NCBI GenBank assembly: GCA_020854055.1
Contig: JADZGD010000143.1
Span: 1-64,000, forward strand
Source: Bryobacterales bacterium
GTDB lineage: Bacteria; Acidobacteriota; Terriglobia; Bryobacterales; Bryobacteraceae
DNA: 64,000 bases
Direction of reading: 5' to 3'
Below, piece after piece: positions 51,427-60,440 of the stretch (position 1 is the first letter of the stretch; each line of letters starts with the position of its first letter). The notes under the pieces were generated by a model. That model did not search any database. It had not been told where the DNA came from and saw only the letters and a list, made by a program, of their open reading frames with translations. The translations under genes were made by a program, and so were the position numbers.

Positions 51427-53532
51427 ATGCCACATACTGTTGAAATCGACCTCGATGGTCGAATCATTACCCTGGAAACGGGTAAAGTCGCCAAGCAGGC
51501 GAACGGCTCGGTAGTCGTTCGCTCCGGTGACTCCGTTGTTTTGGTTTCCGCCTGCGTGGCGGAAGATCCCAAGCCGGGTGCCAGCTTTTTTCCACTCACG
51601 GTGGATTACCGCGAGTATACTTACGCCGCCGGGAAGTTCCCGGGCGGCTTTATCAAACGCGAGGGACGTCCCTCTGAGAAAGAGATTCTCACCAGCCGCA
51701 TGATCGACCGCCCGGTGCGGCCGCTGTTTCCGGAGGGCTTCACCTACGAGACGCAGATCATCGGCATGGTTTTGTCGGCCGACCCCGACCGCGATCCTTC
51801 GACGCTGGCCATGATCGGCGCCGCGGCGGCACTGGCCATCTCCGACATTCCATTCGAGCACCTGTTGGGCGCGGTCCGGATAGGCCTGGTCAACGGCAAG
51901 TTGATCGCCAATCCCAGCTACGAAGAGACCCGCGATGCCCAACTGGGAATCGTGGTTGCCGGAACCGAGAGCGGCATCGTGATGGTGGAAGCGGGCGCCC
52001 GCGGCGTAGAGGAAGCCGATGTGCTACGGGCGATCGACTTCGGCCACGAGTGCTGCAAAAAGATCATCGCCGGCATCCGGGAGCTTCAGAAGGCGGCCGG
52101 CAAGCCGAAGAAGGTTTATACTCCGCCCGAGCCGGACGCCGAACTGGCGGCCAAACTGGACGGCGAACTGCGCACCGGGCTGACCGATGCGCTGAACACC
52201 CAGAAGTACCCGAAACTGGAGAGCTACCACAAAGTTCACGAACTGAAGAAGAAGGCCCTGGCGCTGGCCGATGAAACGAAGCAGGCCGAAGCCGCCGACC
52301 TGTTCGACCGGCTGAAGGAACGCATCTTCCGCGACGAAATGCTGAAGGCGCGCCGGCGGCCCGATGGCCGCGCTTTCGACGAGATCCGGCCCATCTCGAT
52401 CGAAGTGGGAGTGCTGCCCCGGACCCACGGTTCGGCGCTGTTCACCCGCGGCGAGACACAAGCCTTGGTCACTGTCACGCTGGGCACTAAGGACGACGAG
52501 CAGCGGATCGAGATGTTCGATCCCGCCGAGACCTCCAAGCGCTTCATGTTGCACTACAACTTCCCGCCATTCAGCGTGGGTGAAGTGGGCTTCATGCGCG
52601 GACCCGGACGCCGGGAGATCGGCCACGGGGCACTGGCGGAACGGGCCTTGGGGAATATGGTTCCCGACGAAAAGACGTTCCCCTACACGTTGCGCGTAGT
52701 GAGCGACATCCTGGAATCGAACGGTTCCAGTTCGATGGCTACGGTTTGCGGTGGCAGCCTGGCGCTGATGGATGCCGGAGCGCCGCTGGAAGCACCGATT
52801 GCCGGGATCGCCATGGGACTGGTGAAGGAAGGCGACAGCTACGCGATTCTGACCGATATTGCCGGCGCCGAAGATCACTACGGCGACATGGACTTCAAGG
52901 TTGCCGGATCGAAGGACGGCATCACCGCTCTTCAGATGGATATCAAGGTGCCTAATGTCACCACGGCCATCATGACGGAGGCGCTCGAACAGGCGCGTCG
53001 CGGGCGCTTGTTCCTGCTCGACAAGATGAACGCCGTGCTTCCGGCCCACCGGGAGACGTTATCGCCGTATGCTCCGCGCATCTACACGCTGACCATTCCG
53101 ACCGACAAGATCCGCGAACTGATCGGGCCGGGTGGAAAGGTGATCCGCGGGATCGTGGACCAGACCGGCGTGAAGATCGACGTCGAGGACGACGGCACGG
53201 TGAACATCTTCGCATCCGATGGCGCTTCCGCGCAGCGGGCGATCAGCATGGTGGAAGATATCGCCGCCGTGGCCGAAGTGGGCAAGACCTATCTGGGCAA
53301 GGTGGTGCGGCTGGTGGACTTCGGCGCTTTCGTCGAGATCTTTCCCGGCACCGATGGACTGCTGCACATCAGCGAGATTTCGGAAAACCGCATCAAGAAC
53401 GTGCGCGATGAGCTGAAGGAAGGCGACCAGATCATGGTCAAGGTCCTGGCGCTCGAGGGCAACAAGATCAAGCTGAGCCGCAAGGCCGTGCTGAAGGAAC
53501 AACGCGAGAAGATCAAGACCGGAAAGAATTGA
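51427..53532 (+). CDS. pnp: polyribonucleotide nucleotidyltransferase (PNPase)
   Basis: A 701-residue 3'-5' RNA phosphorolysis enzyme. Two RNase PH domains (about 10-220 and 315-545) flank a helical domain; FFPLTVDYREYTYAAGKFPGG and GRREIGHGALAERAL are typical. The KH domain has LIGPGGKVIRGI (GxxG loop) and the S1 domain YLGKVVRLVDFGAFVEIFPG with LLHISEIS. AGGAGG lies 9 bases before the ATG. A hairpin at 53545 ends the transcript. Confidence 0.98.
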   Translation: MPHTVEIDLDGRIITLETGKVAKQANGSVVVRSGDSVVLVSACVAEDPKPGASFFPLTVDYREYTYAAGKFPGGFIKREGRPSEKEILTSRMIDRPVRPLFPEGFTYETQIIGMVLSADPDRDPSTLAMIGAAAALAISDIPFEHLLGAVRIGLVNGKLIANPSYEETRDAQLGIVVAGTESGIVMVEAGARGVEEADVLRAIDFGHECCKKIIAGIRELQKAAGKPKKVYTPPEPDAELAAKLDGELRTGLTDALNTQKYPKLESYHKVHELKKKALALADETKQAEAADLFDRLKERIFRDEMLKARRRPDGRAFDEIRPISIEVGVLPRTHGSALFTRGETQALVTVTLGTKDDEQRIEMFDPAETSKRFMLHYNFPPFSVGEVGFMRGPGRREIGHGALAERALGNMVPDEKTFPYTLRVVSDILESNGSSSMATVCGGSLALMDAGAPLEAPIAGIAMGLVKEGDSYAILTDIAGAEDHYGDMDFKVAGSKDGITALQMDIKVPNVTTAIMTEALEQARRGRLFLLDKMNAVLPAHRETLSPYAPRIYTLTIPTDKIRELIGPGGKVIRGIVDQTGVKIDVEDDGTVNIFASDGASAQRAISMVEDIAAVAEVGKTYLGKVVRLVDFGAFVEIFPGTDGLLHISEISENRIKNVRDELKEGDQIMVKVLALEGNKIKLSRKAVLKEQREKIKTGKN

Positions 53533-53544
53533 TCTGACTTTCGG

Positions 53545-53571
53545 GTGAGGCCGGGCGCTGTCCGGCCTCAC
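53545..53571. terminator. hairpin between converging pnp and epimerase-like genes
   Basis: GTGAGGCCGG (53545-53554) and CCGGCCTCAC (53562-53571) pair perfectly around 7 bases. No U-tract is present on either side, but its place 12 bases after pnp and 2 bases after the opposite stop suits a bidirectional terminator. Confidence 0.6.
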
Positions 53572-53573
53572 AT

Positions 53574-54410
53574 TCATGCGTGATCGTAGCCTGCTTCGAG
53601 CCCCTTCAAGTAATAAATCGATTTCGCCATCCCCACAATCGGGTTCTCGGGTTCGATTTCATACTCCAGCATCATCCCGCCCTGATATTTCATCTTCCGC
53701 AGCAGTTTCACCATGGCCGGGATGGGCAGCACACCGTCGCCTACCGCACACTGACTCTTGGCTACCATCCTGTCACTCAGATCCTTCACGTGCATGTCGA
53801 GCAGGCGGGGACCGGCTTCGCGGATCGATTCGAGAATATCCGCTCCCGTGCGGGCCGTGTGCCCGATGTCCATGCAGAGGCCGACGCGGGGATCCATTCC
53901 CTTCACTGCATCGAGAACGCTTTGCGGAGACGGGAAGTGCTTGTCCTCCGGACCATGGTTGTGGAGGGCGGCCTTGATATTAAACTCCTTCACCAGCTTT
54001 TCCACTTCCGGCAGCGTGTGGTGGGTAGGCGCGCAGACGATCATCGGCAGGCCGGCGGCGCGGGCGTACTCGAAGCGCGAACGCAGTTTGGCGGGATCCT
54101 GAAGACCGATGTTGCCGCCGCTGAGGATGGTGAGGCCGGCATCGCGAAACTCCTTGGCTTCGGCCGCTACCTGCTCCAGGGAGTCCGAGATGGGCATGTG
54201 GAATTCCTTGATGCTGACGTAATCCACCTTCAGCAGCCGTATCATCTGAATGGCCTGCGCCCGGGTGAACTTGCGGAGCGAATAGGTAGCGATGCCGATT
54301 TTGGGACCGCTGCCGGGAACGGCCGCCGCGGATGGCATGCCGAGCCCGGCGGCGGCCACCGACACGCCGGCGGCGCGGAGAAAACCTCTGCGATGCGTTG
54401 CGATGTTCAT
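53574..54410 (-). CDS. Tat-exported TIM-barrel protein (sugar phosphate isomerase/epimerase family)
   Basis: A 278-residue xylose isomerase-like barrel with a twin-arginine leader (HRRGFLRAAGVSVAAAG). The ATG at 54410 has AAGGA 7 bases upstream. Metal-site type residues are in LKVDYVSIKEFHMP (glutamate), KAALHNHGPEDKHFPS (histidines), VGLCMDIGHTARTG and LLDMHVKDLS, then GGMMLEYEIEPENP. This is a paralogue of 4031-4864 with moderate similarity. Substrate unknown. It stands alone, converging on pnp. Confidence 0.87.
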   Translation of the reverse strand: MNIATHRRGFLRAAGVSVAAAGLGMPSAAAVPGSGPKIGIATYSLRKFTRAQAIQMIRLLKVDYVSIKEFHMPISDSLEQVAAEAKEFRDAGLTILSGGNIGLQDPAKLRSRFEYARAAGLPMIVCAPTHHTLPEVEKLVKEFNIKAALHNHGPEDKHFPSPQSVLDAVKGMDPRVGLCMDIGHTARTGADILESIREAGPRLLDMHVKDLSDRMVAKSQCAVGDGVLPIPAMVKLLRKMKYQGGMMLEYEIEPENPIVGMAKSIYYLKGLEAGYDHA

Positions 54411-54458
54411 GGAGATATCCTTCCCCAATCATGGCAGATCCGGCCGTGAGCGGAGAGG

Positions 54459-56204
54459 CTACTCGGCCACCGTCAGTTCGTCTTCAAGCAACTGCTTCTG
54501 GTAAAGCTCGGCGTAGTAGCCGCCTTTCAGCAGCAGTTCGGCGTGCGTCCCTTGTTCGACGATGCGGCCCTGGTCAAGCACATAGATGCGTCCGGCGTTG
54601 CGAACGGTGGAGACACGGTGGGAAATGAGAATGGTGGTGCGCTGGCGCATCAGGCGGGAGAGCCCTTCGAGAATACGCTCCTCGGTAACCGTGTCGACGC
54701 TTGCGAGCGCGTCGTCAAGAATCAGGATTCGCGGATTACGGAGAATGGCGCGGGCGATGGCGGTGCGCTGCTTCTGGCCGCCGGAGAGCGTCAGGCCGCG
54801 TTCGCCGACGACGGTATCGAAGCCAGCCGGAAACACCGCCAGATCCGCTGACAGTCCCGCCAGTTCGGCCGCCTCGGCAATGGCTTCGGACGTGGCTCCG
54901 GGAACGCCGAAAGCGATGTTCTCCCCTAACGTGGCGCTGAACAGGAACGTCTCCTGGGGAACAAAGCCGATGATGCGGCGCAACTCGGCCGGGTCGTATT
55001 GACGAACGTCAACACCATCGACCAGCACCTGGCCGGAGGTGGCATCGATCAGGCGCGGTATCAACTGCACCAGAGTGGTCTTGCCGCTTCCGGTGTAGCC
55101 GACGATAGCGATGGTGGATCCGGCAGGCACGTGGAGATCGATGCCGCTGAGCACACAGGCATCGCCGTAACGCATTCCAACGCCGCGAAACTCGATCGCA
55201 CCGCGCGGCTGGGTTAAGGACACCGGCCGCGCAGGCGCGGCGATGTCCGGCGTCTCGGCCATCAGTTCCCGGATTCGTTTCATCGAAGCGCTGCCGCGCT
55301 GCATCAGATTCACGACCCACCCGAAGGCGATCATCGGCCAGATGAGCATTCCCATGTAGGTGTTGAACATCACAAACGAGCCGAGGCTGATGCGATGCTC
55401 CAGCAACTGGTGGCCCCCGGCCCAAAGCAGGATCAGAAAAGTGAAGCCGATCAACGATTGCAGCAGCGGCATGAACAGGCCGGTGGATTTTACCAGTCGA
55501 ATATTTTCGCCCACATATTCCCGGTTCAGTGCCTCGAACTGGCGAAGTTCGGCCTCCTCCTGCACGTAGGCACGGATGACCCGGACCCCGGAGAGGTTCT
55601 CCTGCACCCGGCTGCTGATATCGGAAAACATCGCCTGAATGCGTTCGAAGCGCTCGTGGATGATACGGCCGAAATAGATGACCGCGACACTGACCAGCGG
55701 CGCCGGCAACAGGCAGATCAAGGTGAGGCGCCAGCTTACGCTCATCATCACCACCACGGCCAGCACGAAGGTGATGCTGGTTTCCATCCAATACATGATT
55801 CCCGGGCCCAGCATCATGCGCACCTGGTTCAGGTCGTTGGTGGCGCGGGCCATGATATCGCCGGTGCGGTAGCGCGCATAAAAAGTGGAAGACAACGAGA
55901 TCAGGCGGTGAAACAGGTCATTGCGAAGGTCGTATTCGATATCGCGGGAGGCGCCGATCAGGATGACCCGCATCCAATACTGGAACAGGCCTTTGATGGC
56001 GGAGATCAGCACCAGGAGCCCGCCCATCCAGATGACCGATTCCAGGTAAGCGCCGGCGGTGAGGCGGTCGATTCCACGGCGGATAACCAGCGGCAGGCTG
56101 GCGGCGGCGGCATCCTTTAGCAGGAGCGCGCCGAAACCAATGCTGAGCTTGCCGCGGTAGCGCCGGAGATAGGGCCATGCGGCGCGAAGCGTTTCGCGCA
56201 TCAA
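54459..56204 (-). CDS. ABC transporter, fused membrane and ATPase domains (exporter)
   Basis: A 581-residue half-transporter that would act as a dimer. Six helices fill residues 15-310 (FYARYRTGDIMARATNDLNQVR is the coupling region). The ATPase has GYTGSGKTTLVQLIPRL (Walker A), TLSGGQKQRTAIARAIL (signature), ILILDDALASVD (Walker B) and TILISHR (H-loop). This is like MsbA, MdlB or LmrA; lipid or drug export is likely but not resolved. It overlaps the PH-like protein gene upstream by 4 bases. Confidence 0.92.
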   Translation of the reverse strand: MMRETLRAAWPYLRRYRGKLSIGFGALLLKDAAAASLPLVIRRGIDRLTAGAYLESVIWMGGLLVLISAIKGLFQYWMRVILIGASRDIEYDLRNDLFHRLISLSSTFYARYRTGDIMARATNDLNQVRMMLGPGIMYWMETSITFVLAVVVMMSVSWRLTLICLLPAPLVSVAVIYFGRIIHERFERIQAMFSDISSRVQENLSGVRVIRAYVQEEAELRQFEALNREYVGENIRLVKSTGLFMPLLQSLIGFTFLILLWAGGHQLLEHRISLGSFVMFNTYMGMLIWPMIAFGWVVNLMQRGSASMKRIRELMAETPDIAAPARPVSLTQPRGAIEFRGVGMRYGDACVLSGIDLHVPAGSTIAIVGYTGSGKTTLVQLIPRLIDATSGQVLVDGVDVRQYDPAELRRIIGFVPQETFLFSATLGENIAFGVPGATSEAIAEAAELAGLSADLAVFPAGFDTVVGERGLTLSGGQKQRTAIARAILRNPRILILDDALASVDTVTEERILEGLSRLMRQRTTILISHRVSTVRNAGRIYVLDQGRIVEQGTHAELLLKGGYYAELYQKQLLEDELTVAE

Positions 56205-56776
56205 TTCTCGTCGTTGGAGCTCTTCGGATCCAGATGCCCGACGGTCTTCAAACGCTGGAACATGCGCTCGACGTCGGCCTCATCCTCGGGCAGCATGAGC
56301 CGGTACTTGGGGGAAGACATTGGCGTCGCGCCGGCGTCGGACGCCATCGGCTGACTCCAGAACTTGCGGTAAGGCACGCCATCGATCAGGGCTTCCCGGG
56401 CCGAACGCCGCAGGCCACGAAGCAGGCTGTTGGAGGAGTCCAGGTCGCCAGGATAGAAAAGCAGAATACGGGAAGAATCGTTAAGAGTGATGTGCACCAC
56501 CAGCGGAGAGATCCAGCCGGTTCGGTCCAACCGCCGGATCCGGTTCCACGCGATGACGCGTTTCCCGATACAGAGCGCGTCTTCCCGAAGTACAATGGCC
56601 GGCCGCGCGGCCAGGAACAACACGGCGGCGGCGCTGACGACAAACAACACGGCGGGGATGATCGCGACCACCCAGTGCGTTGCCCACCAGCCGGAAAAGC
56701 CCGCCATCGCCACGGCGGCGATTCCCGCGAACAGATAGATTCGAGACGGCGTATAGCGTGTCACCGGGCCACCCAC
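56201..56776 (-). CDS. membrane protein with PH-like domain, coupled to ABC exporter
   Basis: A 191-residue protein starting at GTG (56776, or the GTG at 56764; AGGAG lies one base before the first). Two helices (about 12-28 and 33-52) lead to a beta domain: AIVLREDALCIGKRVIAWNRIRRLDR and LVVHITLNDSSRILLFYPG, in the manner of bacterial PH domains (YdbS/DUF304 types). The C-terminus is a soluble tail with EDEADVERMFQRLK. Its stop overlaps the start of the ABC exporter gene, so the two may act together. Confidence 0.7.
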   Translation of the reverse strand: MGGPVTRYTPSRIYLFAGIAAVAMAGFSGWWATHWVVAIIPAVLFVVSAAAVLFLAARPAIVLREDALCIGKRVIAWNRIRRLDRTGWISPLVVHITLNDSSRILLFYPGDLDSSNSLLRGLRRSAREALIDGVPYRKFWSQPMASDAGATPMSSPKYRLMLPEDEADVERMFQRLKTVGHLDPKSSNDEN

Positions 56777-56868
56777 ACTCCTAGCCTACCCCTAGCGAAA
56801 ACATCCAGTCAATCACTGGAACGCCGTAGACGCGCCAGCCCGGGCGGGCGGATGTTATGCTGCTCGCT

Positions 56869-57333
56869 ATGAACCGTCGAGCCAGCGTCGATGAGTTTCT
56901 CAAACAGAAGCGGATCGCTTTCGTCGGCGTATCCCGCAATGAACGGCATTTCAGCCGGTCGTTGTTCCGCGAATTCGTGAAACGGGGATATGAGGTCATT
57001 CCGGTAAATCCGAATGCGGAGACGATCGACGGAAAGCCCTCTTTCGCATCGGTAACCCAGATTGAGCCGCCGGTCGAGTCGGCGCTGCTCATTACGCCCA
57101 ACGGGCAGACCCGTAAAGTGGTGGAGGAGTGTGCCGCGGCCGGTGTGCGCCGCGTCTGGATGTACCGGGCGGCAGGCCAGGGATCGGTGGATCGGGCGGC
57201 AGTAGAGTTCTGTGACGCGCGGGACATCGACGTCATTGCCGGCGAGTGCCCGAACATGTTTTTCCCCGATGCCGGTTGGGTCCACAGAACCCACGGATTC
57301 ATTCGCCGCCTGACGGGCAATTACCCTGGCTAG
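56869..57333 (+). CDS. CoA-binding domain protein (YccU-like)
   Basis: A 154-residue Rossmann-fold protein. IAFVGVSRNERHFSRSLFREF, GYEVIPVNPNAETIDG and the ECPNMFFPDAGWVHRTHGFIRR ending match the YccU/CoA_binding_2 family, a single-domain relative of succinyl-CoA synthetase alpha. I use MNRRASVDEF as start (56869); the ATG at 56857 is less likely. Its TAG shares CTAG with the stop of the lactate permease gene. The role is unknown. Confidence 0.9.
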   Translation: MNRRASVDEFLKQKRIAFVGVSRNERHFSRSLFREFVKRGYEVIPVNPNAETIDGKPSFASVTQIEPPVESALLITPNGQTRKVVEECAAAGVRRVWMYRAAGQGSVDRAAVEFCDARDIDVIAGECPNMFFPDAGWVHRTHGFIRRLTGNYPG

Positions 57334-58931
57334 CGGCCCCAGCAGTAAGCATAAATCGTCGTGATCACTCCGATAACGGCAGCCAGCAGGATGCTGTGCC
57401 GCAGGGTGAAGCGGAACAGCCTGGCTTCATCGGCGGAGGGCATGTTGGTGGCCGCCGCCGCCACAGCGATGCTCTGGAGGCTGATCATCTTGCCCATTAC
57501 GCCGCCGGCCGAGTTGGCCGCCGCCATCAGCACGGGATTCAACCCCAGTCTGCCCGCCGTTACCACCTGCAGGTTGCCGAACAGCGCGTTGGCCGCAGTG
57601 TCGCTACCGGTGAGGAAGACGCCCAGCCAGCCGAGGATACCGCTGAAGAACGGGAAAGCCGCCCCGGTCGCCGAGAATGCCAGGCCGAGCGTGGCGGTGG
57701 CGCCGCAGTAATTCGTCAGAAAAGCCAGCGCCAGGACGCTGGCGATGGTCACCATGGAAAGTGCAAGCTGCCGGCAGGTGTGCAGAAAAATGATCACGAA
57801 CCGGCGCGGGGACACGCCCAGCAGCAAGGCGGAGACGATCGTCGCCAGGGCACAGGCGGTGCCGGCGGCCGCCAGCCAGTCCAGCCGGTAGATGGCGTGA
57901 TAGACGGTGGCCGTTTGAGTGACTGGCGGCATCTGGAGAACCGCGTCGTGGAGGCCGGGCCAGGCGATCGGGATGGTGTAACTGTTCAGAGTGGCCTTGA
58001 CCGCAGGTGTTGCCCAGAGCAGCACAAATACAATCAGCATCAGATAAGGCATCCAGGCACCCAGAACCACCCGTGGCGGATGATGGGCCGTCTTATGTGG
58101 TTCGATCACCTCGGTCTGCGCCGGCTTCCAGATGCGGATCAACACCAACAGCGAAGCGATCGCGGCCAGCGAACTGAGAATATCGGTCAGTTCCGGGCCG
58201 ATACAGTTGGAAACCAACAACTGGGTGGCGGCGAAGCTCACGCCGCAAACCGCGGCTGCCGGAAGGATGGCGCGAGCCGCCGAGCGGCCCTTCATGACCA
58301 GAATCAGATATCCCGGCAAACAAAGCGACACCGGCGCGCAGAGCCGGCCCACGGCGCCGCTCAGCTCATTGACCGGCAATCCGGTGATCAATGCCAGCGT
58401 AGTCACCGGGATGCCGATGGAACCGAAAGCAACCGGCGCGGTATTGGCCAGCAGGCAGATACCGGCGGCGTAAAACGAGGGAAAGCCCAGACCCGCCAGC
58501 ATGGCGGCGGCAACCGCGACCGGAGTGCCGAATCCTGCCGCTCCCTCGAGAAACGCCCCGAACGCGAAGGCCACCAGTAATGCCTGTAAACGGGCATCGC
58601 GGGTGAGGCCGCCGATCGAGTCCTTAATAATCTCGAACTGGCCCGTCTCAAGCGTCACCCGGTAGAGCATAATGGCCCAAAAGACGATCCAGCCGATTGG
58701 AAACAGCCCAAATGCAGCGCCGTAGCAGACCGATGAGACAACCAGAAGTGGTGGCATCCGGTAGACTACGAGCGCCACGGCGGCCGCGGCCGCAAGCCCC
58801 CACAATGCCGCGATCCAGGCAGGCTTGCGCCGGACGCCGAGCAGAATCAGCAGCACCAGCACCGGGACGGAGGCGGCGGCGGCGGACAGGGCGAGGTTTT
58901 CACCGGCGGGCGTGTAGTGCTGGCTCCACAT
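57330..58931 (-). CDS. lldP: L-lactate permease (LctP family)
   Basis: A 533-residue transporter with about 13 membrane helices. Family marks are the helices around ILLGVRRKPAWIAALWG, FGLFPIGWIVFWAIMLYRVT, AFAFGAFLEGAAGFGTPVAVAAAMLAGLGF and FFSGILGWLGVFLTGSDTAANALFGNLQ, with ANSAGGVMGKMISLQSIAVAAAA. It imports lactate or glycolate with protons. No lactate dehydrogenase gene is adjacent. The gene starts at 58931 and is monocistronic as far as can be seen. Confidence 0.94.
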   Translation of the reverse strand: MWSQHYTPAGENLALSAAAASVPVLVLLILLGVRRKPAWIAALWGLAAAAAVALVVYRMPPLLVVSSVCYGAAFGLFPIGWIVFWAIMLYRVTLETGQFEIIKDSIGGLTRDARLQALLVAFAFGAFLEGAAGFGTPVAVAAAMLAGLGFPSFYAAGICLLANTAPVAFGSIGIPVTTLALITGLPVNELSGAVGRLCAPVSLCLPGYLILVMKGRSAARAILPAAAVCGVSFAATQLLVSNCIGPELTDILSSLAAIASLLVLIRIWKPAQTEVIEPHKTAHHPPRVVLGAWMPYLMLIVFVLLWATPAVKATLNSYTIPIAWPGLHDAVLQMPPVTQTATVYHAIYRLDWLAAAGTACALATIVSALLLGVSPRRFVIIFLHTCRQLALSMVTIASVLALAFLTNYCGATATLGLAFSATGAAFPFFSGILGWLGVFLTGSDTAANALFGNLQVVTAGRLGLNPVLMAAANSAGGVMGKMISLQSIAVAAAATNMPSADEARLFRFTLRHSILLAAVIGVITTIYAYCWGR

Positions 58932-58961
58932 TGACTACCGATGATAGCGAACGGCATTCAT

Positions 58962-58992
58962 AAAAAACGAGGGCGCTTGGAAACGCCCTCGT
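58962..58992 (-). terminator. terminator of symporter-galK operon
   Basis: On the minus strand ACGAGGGCG (58992-58984) and CGCCCTCGT (58975-58967) form a 9-pair stem with an 8-base loop, followed by TTTTTA (58967-58962). It is 75 bases past the galK stop. Confidence 0.9.
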
Positions 58993-59067
58993 GCTATGTC
59001 GGTTGTGTGCCTCGTGAACCGCCACCGCCGATCCGTGGAAGGGATCCACGCCCCCCGGCGGGGCCGC

Positions 59068-60273
59068 TCACTCGGATTGACTTGATTTGATAGTGCCCGC
59101 GGCGGGGGATTGCTCTCGAAAAACGTTCCGGGCGCCGTTGGAAGGACGGCACGTATAGATCCGCGGGTCCCGGCCATAACGTTGGCGATAGCGGGCGGCA
59201 AGGCGCGCGCCGGCGGCCTCGGCGCTATCCGGGCGCGCCAGATTGACGGTGCAGCCGCCGAAACCGCCGCCGGTCATACGCGCGCCGTAAATGCCGCTGG
59301 TTGAGCGTGCCTCCTCGACCAGAAAATCCAGTTCTTCACAAGAGACTTCGTAGGAGCCGGCGAGACTGGCGTGGGAGGCATAAAACAAATGCCCCATCCG
59401 CTGGAGGTCACCGGCGCGGCTGGCTTCGACAAACTCGATGACGCGCCGGTTCTCGCCGGTAACGTGAAGCGCCCGGAGATAGACATTCGCGGGCATTGCG
59501 GCGCGGCACTCTTCCACCATCTCCGAGGTCGCATCACGCAGGCTGTGTACCTCCGGATAACGAGTACCCAACGCCGCGAGCGCTTCACCGCACTCGCGCA
59601 CGCGTTCGCGGTAGGCCGATTGGCCGAGTTCGTGCTTCACCATGGTGTTCACGGCAAAAATCGCGGCATCCTGGGGCAACGGTACCGGTTCGTGCTCCAG
59701 GCTGCGGCAATCGATCTGAATGGCGGCGTTTTCCTGTCCAAAGACACAGACAAACTGATCCATGATGCCGCAGGGCATGCCGGCAAAATCGTTTTCCGCG
59801 GCGCGGGCGAGCCGCGCCAACGCGACCGGATCGATGACCCGGCCGCCGAGTAGCGCCAACGCAATAGAGATTTCCAACGCCGCCGAACTACTCAGCCCCG
59901 CGCCTGTGGGGACCGTGCTATGAATCAGCACATCCATCGATGGTACCGAATACCCGGCGCGCTCCAGCTCAACCGCCACGCCGGCCACATAGTCGCTCCA
60001 TTCGTGCGCGGAGGTGAGACCGGCAAGCTCACCGGCCGGCCAGGCGCGCTGCTGGCCGAAGCTGGTTGAATAAACGCGGAGATAGCCACTGGTGGTGCGC
60101 CGCCAGGCGGCGTAGGCGGCCAGTTGGATCGCGATGGGCAGCACGAAGCCCAGCGTGTAATCGGTATGCTCACCGATGAGGTTCACACGGCCGGGAGCAC
60201 GCTCGATCCCCTCGGGTGGCACTCCAAATTGCTGCCGGAACAGGTCCGTTACGATGCCCGTCTGGCTAGCCAC
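59068..60273 (-). CDS. galK: galactokinase
   Basis: A 401-residue GHMP kinase. Marks: RAPGRVNLIGEHTDYTLGF (galactose binding), PTGAGLSSSAALEISIAL (phosphate loop) and MTGGGFGGCTVNL. The GTG at 60273 is chosen because GGAGGA sits 8 bases upstream; an ATG at 60303 lacks a ribosome site and would lengthen an overlap. The start lies inside the end of the small membrane protein gene (25-base overlap). It would phosphorylate galactose brought in by the linked symporter. Confidence 0.95.
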   Translation of the reverse strand: MASQTGIVTDLFRQQFGVPPEGIERAPGRVNLIGEHTDYTLGFVLPIAIQLAAYAAWRRTTSGYLRVYSTSFGQQRAWPAGELAGLTSAHEWSDYVAGVAVELERAGYSVPSMDVLIHSTVPTGAGLSSSAALEISIALALLGGRVIDPVALARLARAAENDFAGMPCGIMDQFVCVFGQENAAIQIDCRSLEHEPVPLPQDAAIFAVNTMVKHELGQSAYRERVRECGEALAALGTRYPEVHSLRDATSEMVEECRAAMPANVYLRALHVTGENRRVIEFVEASRAGDLQRMGHLFYASHASLAGSYEVSCEELDFLVEEARSTSGIYGARMTGGGFGGCTVNLARPDSAEAAGARLAARYRQRYGRDPRIYTCRPSNGARNVFREQSPAAGTIKSSQSE

Positions 60274-60434
60274 AAGAGGATTCCTCCGAACAAAAGCATG
60301 CAAAGTCCCGCGTACAGGTTGACGTTCTCGGTGGTAAGCGGGGCGCGCGCACCGGGCATCAGCAGGCCCGTGGCGATCAGAATAAGCCCCAGCAGGGCGA
60401 AGAAGATACCGGAGGGAGTGCGTAGATCGTCCAT
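60249..60434 (-). CDS. small two-helix membrane protein between symporter and galK
   Basis: A 61-residue protein with two helices (about 8-25 and 38-57: IFFALLGLILIATGLLM and LYAGLCMLLFGGILLWLA). It starts 6 bases after the symporter stop and overlaps galK by 25 bases. The sequence looks like a genuine inner-membrane protein rather than an antisense shadow. Small two-helix subunits accompany several SSS symporters, so an accessory role is a reasonable inference. The family is not recognised. Confidence 0.7.
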   Translation of the reverse strand: MDDLRTPSGIFFALLGLILIATGLLMPGARAPLTTENVNLYAGLCMLLFGGILLWLARRAS

Positions 60435-60440
60435 GGCGTC

